From NCBI GenBank assembly GCA_028822475.1, contig JAPKDT010000111.1:1-6872 (forward strand): a stretch of 6,872 bases of DNA. Reading direction: 5' to 3'. The translations under genes were made by a program, and so were the position numbers. Source of the stretch: SAR324 cluster bacterium (lineage in GTDB: Bacteria; SAR324; NAC60-12). The notes under the pieces are model-generated. The model was not told where the DNA came from. It ran no database searches and saw only the letters and a list, made by a program, of their open reading frames with translations. Positions 1-6,577 of the stretch are shown here, one piece after another (the stretch's first letter is position 1; each line of letters starts with the position of its first letter).

Positions 1-2
1 AT

Positions 3-161
3 ATGGCAACCGGAATGGAAAGCGGTCCCATTAAAATTGCACATATGGAGGAAATGCTATCGAGGAACAAAGAAAAAATTAACCGACTTTTTATGGGTGT
101 TTACTCAAAAAAACTGGATCAGCAAAACTGTACCTGTGCAGATTCAATTGTCTATTTGTAG
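3..161 (+). CDS. 3' end of an unrecognised gene (partial)
   Basis: This frame is open from the window edge to a TAG at 159-161 and gives the last 52 residues of a protein. The composition is like real coding sequence: a helical, charged stretch (HMEEMLSRNKEKINRLF) and then a tail with a CxC pair (NCTCADS) ending in IVYL. An ATG lies at 3-5 and others follow, but the gene most likely begins upstream of the window, so no start is assigned. Its stop overlaps the stop of the leftward metallo-beta-lactamase gene by 10 bp, a tail-to-tail arrangement. I do not recognise the family. The two close cysteines could bind a metal or form a disulfide, but that is only a suggestion. The other open frame over these bases (frame 1) reads as low-quality protein and was not chosen. 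Confidence 0.55.
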   Translation: MATGMESGPIKIAHMEEMLSRNKEKINRLFMGVYSKKLDQQNCTCADSIVYL

Positions 162-2416
162 GAGGTACTAATTATCGTCTGATACTCACGTCTTTCAGTC
201 TGTTCAAGTATTTTCCAGCGTATAATCGGTATATTCTGTAGGATTTCAACGTCTGTTATGCTGTAGATGTCGGCTTGAGAGATTGCCCTTGCGTTAACGC
301 ATTTTGAATCACTTGAGTTCATTTTTTCTCCTCCCCAAAAATCACCTTTTTCTACTATATGTTGACTCTCTATTTTACCGGCTCCGTGGCTGATAAGTTC
401 TACTTTACCATTTTTAACCAGCATTAGCCCATCGCATTCTATCTTTTCACCTTTCTTGTATTTTGTGAGTGTTATGCTTTGAGCAATCTGACTTTGAATG
501 GGAGAGGAAATAGATTCTCCAAATAACCATGTCTGCTGTAAAAACTCAATAGTCTCCTGTGTTTTTTGAATTTGCTCTAGAAGATGATTGCGGTTGACAA
601 ATTCATTGAACAAAACAGCCGGTATTTTGAGGGTTTCAATATGACTTAAGGTACGGTAAGTCCCTGTACTCTTTAGACCAAAAATGACAGCTAGGTCACC
701 AATTAGAGTTCCGCTTGATAAAGGATAACTTGATTTATCCCGCGGAGAAAGCAACTCTGCTACACCTGTAAGAACCAAACGGACATGTTTTGGAGTTTCC
801 TGATCCCGGAGCAGAATAGTACCGGCGTTGATAGATTCTCGCTCACAATTAAGCAGCATGTGAATTTCACCGATCTCTACGTTTGGATAATATCCCCGCA
901 GATAATCCGCACCAAATTCCAGTGCATAATCCTCATGTCCTTCTATCAGCGTATCCGTACTTCCAAAGCTAACCCCGCAGCCAATTACTTTTTCTTCCTG
1001 TGTTAGTTTTTGGGCAGTATGTGCCAAAATGATTTTGCCAGATTTGTCATTCTTAAAATCAATTGCCTTGCCGTGAATTAATCCACCGCCGATATCAATT
1101 TTTTTCACCGCAACAGGCTGGAGGTAGTCTTCCCAGACTTTTTTAAACATCTCCAGACTGATGCCTGGTAGTTGCGGATTTTCTTCAACCATCTTTTTCA
1201 AAACATTATGAGAAGAAATGTCTGCTAAATGAGCGTAAGTCGCATAACCATCTTCCCAAAGTGTCCTGAAAAACAAAATATTTGTTTCAACAGGATGTGG
1301 AGAATAAACCGGCTTTACTTCAAGACCATCAATATTGTTCCAGACATCAAGTTCTAAGTCATAAACTTCAAAAAAATCTTCAAATGCCTTTTCACTGATT
1401 GACATCAGAGCGGAAAGTTTTTTTGTTACAGATGCTCGTACAATTGGTGTTGTGTAATACTTGATGCGGTGATTTGCTCGGATTAGTGAAGTCAGGCCGG
1501 CAAAATGGTCATCATGGGCGTGTGTGTGAAATACGCCTTCGACCTCATTCACGTCAACACCGATTGAGTTCAGCGTGTGCGTGATGTTTGGTCCAACATC
1601 AATCAAATAGATTTTTCCCTGAAAACTGAGGACACTGGCCATGCAGGGCCGATTAATATCCCAACCGTCACCTTCTCCTGTATGAACTACAGAGAAATAT
1701 TCACGTTTGAAATGGTGGTGCTCAAGTTCGTAAGGAGTCACATAACGTTCAGTTTTATCCAGATTCAGATTTATTTCTACGCTTTCATCTTGATAAGTGA
1801 ATTCGTAACAATTCACACTTTTCCTCTGAACCATTACACCGTTTAGAACTTCCACAGGTTCATGGTCGACAATTCGAGCTTCGAGCAGATCAGTACTTGA
1901 GCGTATTGCACCAAAGGAAAAGTAGAGTTTTATCCGCATCATTTCTTCTGCAAGCTCCTTTGAAATTCCTGTATCCAGAATTTCTTGCAAACTAGTCAGA
2001 CCATAATTCCCCCTGTAAATGTATTCCATTTGGGCATTCACCACGTTCCTGCTTCCTATGAGCAGTGGTTTTGCACCAGTATTGTTGGGGTGATTCGGCA
2101 AAAGCATGCCTTGACGGTAAAGCATCTGCAGTACTGGAAACTCAGCTAAATTTGCAAAGTCTCCATTTTGCACACTTAAATCGGAAAGAAGAATTGCATT
2201 CGGGCCGGTTTCGCTGGTCACAGAACCGTGAGGATGATGAAAAGCTGAGCCCGGCTCTAATGAGCCGACATTTCTATCAAAACTGTTGATTTTACCGGCT
2301 TTCATCAAATGCTTGACACTATCAGCCGGACAACCGCAAAGGATGTATAAATCTGCCTCAGGAACTTCAAGCCAGAATACACCTGTCGTAATTTTAGTTT
2401 TAGAGATTTTTGACAT
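152..2416 (-). CDS. Metallo-beta-lactamase fold protein with two C-terminal cyclic-nucleotide-binding-fold domains
   Basis: A 754-residue, probably cytoplasmic protein with no signal peptide or membrane segment. Residues 1-190 form a domain I cannot name, with a CGC motif at 27-29 and a strongly patterned stretch (FPVLQMLYRQGMLLP, then RGNYGL). Residues about 235-480 are a metallo-beta-lactamase hydrolase domain: LIDVGP near 271, the metal motif HAHDDH at 299-304, a likely third histidine H374 (SPHPVE), a likely bridging aspartate D399 (LADISS), and later histidines H448 and H466. Residues about 505-610 and 640-730 look like two cyclic-nucleotide-binding (CAP_ED) folds. Both lack the usual arginine that grips the cyclic phosphate (S583 and about K705 stand there), so the ligand is uncertain. 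Similar fusions occur in proteobacteria as uncharacterised proteins. The start is set at ATG 2414-2416; a TTG 18 bp upstream is possible, and neither has a good Shine-Dalgarno. It is the last gene of the leftward cluster, 45 bp after moaD. The substrate is unknown. Confidence 0.88.
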   Translation of the reverse strand: MSKISKTKITTGVFWLEVPEADLYILCGCPADSVKHLMKAGKINSFDRNVGSLEPGSAFHHPHGSVTSETGPNAILLSDLSVQNGDFANLAEFPVLQMLYRQGMLLPNHPNNTGAKPLLIGSRNVVNAQMEYIYRGNYGLTSLQEILDTGISKELAEEMMRIKLYFSFGAIRSSTDLLEARIVDHEPVEVLNGVMVQRKSVNCYEFTYQDESVEINLNLDKTERYVTPYELEHHHFKREYFSVVHTGEGDGWDINRPCMASVLSFQGKIYLIDVGPNITHTLNSIGVDVNEVEGVFHTHAHDDHFAGLTSLIRANHRIKYYTTPIVRASVTKKLSALMSISEKAFEDFFEVYDLELDVWNNIDGLEVKPVYSPHPVETNILFFRTLWEDGYATYAHLADISSHNVLKKMVEENPQLPGISLEMFKKVWEDYLQPVAVKKIDIGGGLIHGKAIDFKNDKSGKIILAHTAQKLTQEEKVIGCGVSFGSTDTLIEGHEDYALEFGADYLRGYYPNVEIGEIHMLLNCERESINAGTILLRDQETPKHVRLVLTGVAELLSPRDKSSYPLSSGTLIGDLAVIFGLKSTGTYRTLSHIETLKIPAVLFNEFVNRNHLLEQIQKTQETIEFLQQTWLFGESISSPIQSQIAQSITLTKYKKGEKIECDGLMLVKNGKVELISHGAGKIESQHIVEKGDFWGGEKMNSSDSKCVNARAISQADIYSITDVEILQNIPIIRWKILEQTERREYQTIISTSYK

Positions 2417-2461
2417 TCTGGTTCTAGTAAACAAATTTCATTGACTACAGTTTTCCAAAAA

Positions 2462-2707
2462 TTATCCGCCGCTTACCGGAGGGATCAAACAATATTCCTC
2501 ACCGTCTGTGAGTATCGACTGTTTAGCAACGTACTCATCTTCATGGGCTAATCTGGTTGACCTTAAAATAGCTGCCGCCTGAGGATATTTCTGTGAAAGT
2601 AAAGCTATTACCTGCTCGGCAGTACTGTCTTTTTTTACTTCAAGCAAAAGCGGTTCTGCTGAGATTGTTTCCTCTAGTACTGCGTAAAAAATTAAATTAA
2701 TCTGCAC
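2462..2707 (-). CDS. moaD: Molybdopterin synthase small subunit (MoaD-like sulfur carrier)
   Basis: An 81-residue beta-grasp, ubiquitin-like protein, the usual length for MoaD. The decisive mark is the C-terminus PPVSGG: in MoaD the final Gly-Gly is adenylated by MoeB and then carries a thiocarboxylate that MoaE uses to put the dithiolene sulfurs on precursor Z, forming molybdopterin in the cytoplasm. The N-terminal strand (INLIFYAVLEE), the helix around STAEQVIALLSQKYP and the late EYCLIPP strand also fit. The start is a GTG at 2705-2707, only 4 bp after the dgkA stop, with no purine-rich ribosome site; translational coupling to dgkA is likely. No moaE, moeB or other molybdenum cofactor gene is in the window, so the partner enzyme must be encoded elsewhere. 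ThiS or another Gly-Gly sulfur carrier is the alternative, but the length and the PPVSGG tail favour MoaD. Confidence 0.87.
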   Translation of the reverse strand: MQINLIFYAVLEETISAEPLLLEVKKDSTAEQVIALLSQKYPQAAAILRSTRLAHEDEYVAKQSILTDGEEYCLIPPVSGG

Positions 2708-2711
2708 AAAT

Positions 2712-3077
2712 TTATGAATTATTGAAAATTAAGTCAAACAAAATAAAACACCAGACTACTGTCATGTTTACTGCCGACATAAAAACTGCAGCGCTTCCTG
2801 CATCCTTGGCTCTTCCGGATAAAGGATGATGTTCTGTTGAAATACGATTCACAACGGCTTCAATTCCAGTATTGAGTAATTCTACTATTAACAGCAAAAA
2901 AACTGAACTGATCAACATAATCCTGAAAATCAGCGAAACAGGTAAAAGCAGAGCAGTTGGGATTAATACCGCGGCCACCGTTAATTCAATCCGGAAAGCC
3001 ATTTCATGATGCAATGTATCACGTAAGCCTTGCAAGCTAAAGCCAAAGGCTTTCCACAAGTGATGTAAAGCTTTCAT
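2712..3077 (-). CDS. dgkA: Diacylglycerol kinase (prokaryotic DgkA family)
   Basis: A small inner-membrane enzyme that uses ATP to phosphorylate diacylglycerol to phosphatidic acid, recycling lipid released during envelope polymer synthesis. From ATG 3075-3077 it is 121 residues, close to the 122 of E. coli DgkA, and the key residues align with a constant offset of three: E25 (HEMAFRIE), E66, N69, E73 (VELLNTGIEAVVNRI), then HPLSGRAKDAGSAAV with K91 and D92. Three membrane helices are visible at about 31-49, 51-69 and 96-118. A TTG at 3090-3092 would add five residues and overlap the pheT stop, but a GAGG sits 9 bases before the ATG and overlaps the end of pheT, so the ATG is preferred. The gene is 11 bp after pheT and 4 bp before moaD, so co-transcription is likely. 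Confidence 0.93.
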   Translation of the reverse strand: MKALHHLWKAFGFSLQGLRDTLHHEMAFRIELTVAAVLIPTALLLPVSLIFRIMLISSVFLLLIVELLNTGIEAVVNRISTEHHPLSGRAKDAGSAAVFMSAVNMTVVWCFILFDLIFNNS

Positions 3078-3088
3078 AGCATTAAACC

Positions 3089-5566
3089 TCAAGCCCTTAA
3101 AGTTGCCTGAAATTCATGCTGCAGACGCTTGATAATTTTGTTGCGCACCTTACCCACCTCTTTATCGGTAAGTGTCCTGTCTGTTGCCTGAAAAGTGAGG
3201 GAATATGCTAAACTGCGTTTTCCTTCATCAACCTGTTCTCCTTCATAAACATCAAAGAGAGTTGCCCTGCGCAGTAAAGGTTTTCCACTTTGAAGAATTA
3301 GCGGTGTAACCTCTTCTACCGGCAAACTTGCGTCCATCACAAATGCCAGATCTTCAAAAATTGGTGTGTAGTTAGAAATAAAATCCATCTGATGGTCTTC
3401 AACTGCAAGTTTAATGATCATGTCCAAATCCAGTTCAGCAATACAAACAGGTTGATCAGGCAGTTCAAATAAAGCGCTAATTTTTGGATGTAATTCTCCT
3501 GCAAATCCTAAAACATTTCCGTTCAGCAATATCTGGGTACAACGTCCTGGATGACATGGTAGTTCCCTTGATTTTTTCCACTCAATTCCGTCAAGATGCA
3601 ATGCTCCTAAGAATTGTTCCAGAACTCCTTTCAGGTCAAAAAAATCATAGTTGTCTTCTGCCTTTTCCAGCCACGATTGAGTTTCACGGCTGCCGCTCAT
3701 CAATAATGATAGACGCTGCGGTTCATCAGGAAGTTTGTTTTCTTGATGAGGATGAAACACACTGCCGACCTCAAATGTTACCACTTTAGCTAAAAAACGC
3801 AAATTAGCGCGTGCAGTACTTAACGCACCGGGAAGAAGTGAACGGCGGAGGTGACTTCTTTCCTGGGAAAGAGGATTTTTCAAAGGCACAAATTTGGCAA
3901 GATCGATGTCTTTTTCCAATCGCAAACGTGCCTCATCCATGGGGTTCATCATGGAATAGGTGATAATCTCGTCCATTCCGGAAGCCACGAGGATATCCCT
4001 GACGCGTTCAGTAACGTCCAGTTTTTGATTCATGTGTTGTGGAGGAAGGACGTCATTGAGCAGAGTTGAAGGTAAATTTTCATATCCGTAAACCCTGACA
4101 ATCTCTTCGACTAAATCCGCGGGAATATTTATGTCCATCCTGTGGCTTGGGACTTCAATCTTTAAAATGTTCTCTCCTGATACTTTAAATTCCAATGAAG
4201 TCAAAATTTTTGTAATTTGTACAGGAGATATTTTTATGCCGAGTAAATGCTCCACATAAGCAGGATCAAGTTCAATGGAAATTTTTTCTTTAGGCTCTGG
4301 ATACAAATCTCCGGCAATCAGTTCCAATGTTCCGGAAGCATGTTCAACCATCAATTGCGCGGCCCTTAAGCCTGCCTGTAAAGTACCTTCCGGATCAACC
4401 TGTTTGCCGAATCTCTCACTTGCCTCAGTTCTTAATTTTAGCACCTGAGACGTGCGTCTATTATTAAGAAATTCGAAATTTGCAGATTCGAGTAAAATAT
4501 TTGTTGTAGTTTTAGAGACCTCAGAGTCACTTCCACCCATGACTCCGGCAATTGCGATCAGTCCGGAATTGTCTGTAATCATGAGCATTTCGTCATCTAA
4601 TTTTCGTTCAACATCATCCAGTGTGAGCAGTGTTTCACCTTTTACTGCACGTCGCACAATTATTTTTGGTGTTTGCCCCTTGGCTCGATCAATAAGTTTG
4701 TCATGGTCAAAGGCGTGTAAGGGTTGTCCCAGTTCCAGCATCACGTAATTAGTGATGTCTACAATGTTGTTGATTGGACGCATTCCAATCCTCAGCAGAC
4801 GCTGTTGCATCCAGAAAGGTGAAGGTCCTATTTTAACATTTCGGATTAACAACGCAGAATAACGTGGACAGATATCCGGATCTTTTATTTCCAATTCAAC
4901 AAACGGCGGTTGGGTCACAACATCAAGGCTCGCGACATCCGGCAAAATACTTTTAACTAATTTCGTTCCTGTCAGTGCAGAAATTTCACGGGCAACACCT
5001 AACATTGAAAGTAGATGACTGAATCCGCCTTTGATATCAAAATGCAGGGTAGTGTCACCTAAATATTCTTCCAGCAGTTTCCCGACAGGAGCATCTTCAG
5101 GAAGAATCAGGATTCCTTCGTGTTCTTCACTGAGTCCTAATTCCAACTCTGAGCAGAGCATACCTTCCGAAGCAACCCCACGGATTTTTGCAGGTTTGAG
5201 TTTTTTAAGTGGATGATCTTCGTGGTAGGCATCCACCAACATTGCACCTGTAAGGGCCAAAGCAACTTTTGGTGCAGGTTCCGGAAAATTTATTGCCATT
5301 TCCTGAATGTTTGGAGCACCGGTAACGAGTGTAATGGGTTTGTCTGCGCCGAAATCCACATCAACTAAATTTAACGCATCCGCGTTTGGATGTTTACGTA
5401 TTTTAGTAACCTGTCCTACGACACAATAGTCGCCCCAATTTTCACCAATTTTTTCAATTAATTCAACCTCAAGACCGGCGGTCGTCAGGCGTTCAGCAAG
5501 CGCACTAGGAGGTATGCTAAGTTCAACAAAATCTTGCAGCCAACTCAAAGGCGTTTGCAATGCCAT
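3089..5566 (-). CDS. pheT: Phenylalanine--tRNA ligase beta subunit
   Basis: The 825-residue beta chain of the cytoplasmic alpha2-beta2 phenylalanyl-tRNA synthetase, which charges tRNA-Phe using ATP; this chain holds tRNA and edits mis-made Tyr-tRNA-Phe. Domains in order: tRNA-binding OB-fold (about 40-150, with HPNADALNLVDVD and GVASEGMLCSELELGL), B3/B4 editing domain (about 215-395, with NIVDITNYVMLELGQPLHAFD, GVMGG and LRTEASERF), B5 (about 428-502, ending VRVYGYENLP), the catalytic-like core (about 510-705, with FFDLKG), and the C-terminal ferredoxin-fold anticodon-binding domain (about 731-824, with RRATLFDVYEG and DRTLTDKEV). Length is slightly above the usual near-800. ATG 5564-5566 is preceded by AAGGA seven bases away. 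No frameshift or missing domain. pheS, normally directly upstream, is not there: 152 bp and an unrelated gene precede it. Confidence 0.98.
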   Translation of the reverse strand: MALQTPLSWLQDFVELSIPPSALAERLTTAGLEVELIEKIGENWGDYCVVGQVTKIRKHPNADALNLVDVDFGADKPITLVTGAPNIQEMAINFPEPAPKVALALTGAMLVDAYHEDHPLKKLKPAKIRGVASEGMLCSELELGLSEEHEGILILPEDAPVGKLLEEYLGDTTLHFDIKGGFSHLLSMLGVAREISALTGTKLVKSILPDVASLDVVTQPPFVELEIKDPDICPRYSALLIRNVKIGPSPFWMQQRLLRIGMRPINNIVDITNYVMLELGQPLHAFDHDKLIDRAKGQTPKIIVRRAVKGETLLTLDDVERKLDDEMLMITDNSGLIAIAGVMGGSDSEVSKTTTNILLESANFEFLNNRRTSQVLKLRTEASERFGKQVDPEGTLQAGLRAAQLMVEHASGTLELIAGDLYPEPKEKISIELDPAYVEHLLGIKISPVQITKILTSLEFKVSGENILKIEVPSHRMDINIPADLVEEIVRVYGYENLPSTLLNDVLPPQHMNQKLDVTERVRDILVASGMDEIITYSMMNPMDEARLRLEKDIDLAKFVPLKNPLSQERSHLRRSLLPGALSTARANLRFLAKVVTFEVGSVFHPHQENKLPDEPQRLSLLMSGSRETQSWLEKAEDNYDFFDLKGVLEQFLGALHLDGIEWKKSRELPCHPGRCTQILLNGNVLGFAGELHPKISALFELPDQPVCIAELDLDMIIKLAVEDHQMDFISNYTPIFEDLAFVMDASLPVEEVTPLILQSGKPLLRRATLFDVYEGEQVDEGKRSLAYSLTFQATDRTLTDKEVGKVRNKIIKRLQHEFQATLRA

Positions 5567-5567
5567 A

Positions 5568-5578
5568 AAAATATCCTT
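5568..5578 (-). promoter_or_regulatory. Ribosome binding site of pheT
   Basis: On the minus strand the bases before the pheT ATG read TTAAGGATATTTTT, giving an AAGGA Shine-Dalgarno seven bases from the start. It supports this ATG as the true start and shows that the organism uses conventional Shine-Dalgarno initiation, unlike the moaD and metallo-beta-lactamase genes further down the cluster, which show none. Confidence 0.75.
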
Positions 5579-5626
5579 AAAAACGTGTAAAAAGAGGATG
5601 ATTAATGCATGAAAAATGATGTAATA

Positions 5627-5632
5627 ATTATA
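5627..5632 (-). promoter_or_regulatory. Possible -10 box of a pheT cluster promoter
   Basis: The minus strand carries a perfect TATAAT about 60 bases upstream of the pheT ATG, in the 152-bp gap after the neighbouring gene. Transcription would begin near 5620 and give a leader of roughly 50-55 bases. No good -35 box stands at 16-18 bases; a TTGATG lies too close. The leader holds no Phe-codon-rich leader peptide and no clear terminator/antiterminator pair, so the attenuation known for some pheST operons is not seen. In an AT-rich gap a TATAAT can occur by chance, hence the low confidence. Confidence 0.3.
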
Positions 5633-5718
5633 GTTTCACCATCAAAGCAAGAAATATTAACAAAACAACATTTTCAGGAGAAACGGTGGGAAATGCAAGT
5701 CAGATCAGTAAAAACTGT

Positions 5719-6099
5719 TTATTTACATTTATGTCGAAGTCCTTTGAATTTTTCAGCATTTCTGGCCCATATATTTTTAGCACTCAATTTGTTGCTGTAA
5801 ATACCTTTTTGTTTGAGCTTTCTTAGGTGTAATTTTTCACCTGGACTGAGGGGAAGTTTCAATCGTAATTTTGACCAGACATTTTGATTCAGCAAGGCTT
5901 CCTGCTCAAGAGTCATGACAGGGTTATTTTTTAAACTCTTGATCTTGTTTTCTACCATATTACGACATTTAGTTTTGCCGAATTCTTTCATAAACAAGCG
6001 GTCGGTTGCATATTCTTGTGCATCCAGATAACATGTTGTTGTCAAAATAAATAAAAAAATAGCTACCAGTCTGCTGATAATAAATATCGAAGGTTGCAT
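5719..6099 (-). CDS. Hypothetical exported, strongly basic small protein
   Basis: A 126-residue protein of no family I recognise. The N-terminus looks like a Sec signal peptide: a short region with Arg10, a hydrophobic core (LVAIFLFIL), then TTTCYLDAQ with likely cleavage after LDA near residue 27. The Cys in TTTC does not fit a lipobox, so a lipoprotein is unlikely. The mature part of about 98 residues has some 24 Lys/Arg against about 8 Asp/Glu, with Lys-rich runs (HLRKLKQKG) and cysteines in KCRN near the front and HKCK at the very end that could pair. Start ATG 6097-6099 is chosen because it gives a normal signal peptide and because the best promoter would start transcription near 6136, after an upstream in-frame ATG at 6139-6141 (140 residues). 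Neither start has a strong ribosome site. It reads toward pheT, 152 bp away. Envelope or nucleic-acid binding is possible but unproven. Confidence 0.6.
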   Translation of the reverse strand: MQPSIFIISRLVAIFLFILTTTCYLDAQEYATDRLFMKEFGKTKCRNMVENKIKSLKNNPVMTLEQEALLNQNVWSKLRLKLPLSPGEKLHLRKLKQKGIYSNKLSAKNIWARNAEKFKGLRHKCK

Positions 6100-6142
6100 T
6101 ATTTTACTTAAAATTATGCTAATAATAGCTTGGTTAATCATG

Positions 6143-6171
6143 AAAATATTTTTCTTTTGTTATTTACTCAA
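6143..6171 (-). promoter_or_regulatory. Candidate sigma-70-type promoter for the exported basic protein gene
   Basis: On the minus strand TTGAGT (complement of 6166-6171) and TATTTT (complement of 6143-6148) are separated by exactly 17 bases. Each matches the consensus at four of six positions. Transcription would start around 6136, leaving a leader of about 37 bases before the ATG at 6099. This placement excludes the upstream ATG at 6141 as a start if the promoter is right. Confidence 0.4.
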
Positions 6172-6229
6172 GTTTTTCTGCATAACTGCCGATATACAGT
6201 GCAGATTGAGAGTTGCATCTTGTGCTCTT

Positions 6230-6283
6230 CTCAGTTCAAGCAAATTTAACACCCTGAGCCTCAATTTAAGCAAATCTCCTGAG
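6230..6283. repeat. Imperfect tandem direct repeat in the divergent control region
   Basis: Two neighbouring copies, 6230-6258 (29 bp) and 6260-6283 (24 bp), share the pattern CTCA-rTTyAAGCAAAT-yT, then CCTGAG; the first copy carries extra bases (about AACAC) near its end. Each copy begins with CTCA and ends with TGAG, so each could also fold as a small hairpin. A further CTGAG follows at 6292-6296. The copies lie between two divergent genes, where repeated sites usually serve as operator sites for a regulator. That role is inferred from position only. Confidence 0.5.
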
Positions 6284-6292
6284 TTATAACTC
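6281..6292. promoter_or_regulatory. 12-bp perfect palindrome, possible operator
   Basis: GAGTTATAACTC is its own reverse complement. It begins inside the second copy of the direct repeat and lies about 60 bp before the 6353 gene. It contains TATAAC, a five-of-six match to a -10 box on the plus strand, although no good -35 box is found upstream. A dimeric repressor site over a promoter is the natural reading, but the sequence alone cannot prove it. Confidence 0.35.
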
Positions 6293-6352
6293 TGAGAGAC
6301 AAACAGGCCAACGGATTTTCTACTTTAACAAGTATTTGATAAGCGGGAACAA

Positions 6353-6577
6353 ATGACACAAACAGAAGAAAAAATAGAAAATTTTACCTATGCGGTTGGT
6401 GTAGATCTTAGTAATCAATTTGAGAGGCAAGTCTCAAAGACTATCAAGGAATTGATGGATTCGTTAGAGCTTCGTTTAATCGATGACGAAACTAAGGTTG
6501 ACTATGCGACTCATGTTTTTGCCAAAGCACTTGACGAAATGGTTGATTTTTTGGAAACACCAAAAATGCTCAACTGA
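6353..6577 (+). CDS. Hypothetical small acidic protein
   Basis: A 74-residue protein with no recognised domain, signal peptide or membrane segment, so probably cytoplasmic. It has about 16 Asp/Glu against 8 Lys/Arg and is likely mostly helical, with charged amphipathic stretches (FERQVSKTIKELMDSLELRL, then HVFAKALDEMVDFLE). There are no cysteines. The ATG is preceded by GCGGGAACAA, a modest ribosome site. It is divergent from the basic exported protein gene, with 253 bp between the two starts that include repeats and a palindrome. No gene clearly follows it in the window, so its transcript may end soon after. It could be a small regulatory or partner protein, but nothing in the sequence decides this. 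Confidence 0.6.
   Translation: MTQTEEKIENFTYAVGVDLSNQFERQVSKTIKELMDSLELRLIDDETKVDYATHVFAKALDEMVDFLETPKMLN

Noticed and set aside
1..174. Frame-1 open reading across the left edge
   Set aside because: Its translation is rich in Trp, Lys and Cys in an unlikely order, whereas frame 3 over the same bases reads like a normal protein end.
785..2289. Rightward open frames of 73, 89 and 74 codons inside the metallo-beta-lactamase gene
   Set aside because: All lie antisense to a well-supported long gene, have no ribosome sites of note and resemble no protein family.
3484..5216. Rightward open frames of 101, 72, 98 and 61 codons inside pheT
   Set aside because: They are antisense shadows of a complete, well-recognised pheT; the serine-rich ones have the composition expected of reverse-complement reading.
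5706..5717. CAGTAAAAACTG hairpin as a terminator for the exported-protein gene
   Set aside because: The stem is only four base pairs and no proper T run follows on the minus strand.
5609..5800. Rightward 63-codon open frame beginning in the gap upstream of pheT
   Set aside because: It overlaps the 3' end of the leftward exported-protein gene by about 80 bp, its second half reads as antisense of that gene, and the GAGG before it is too far from the start.
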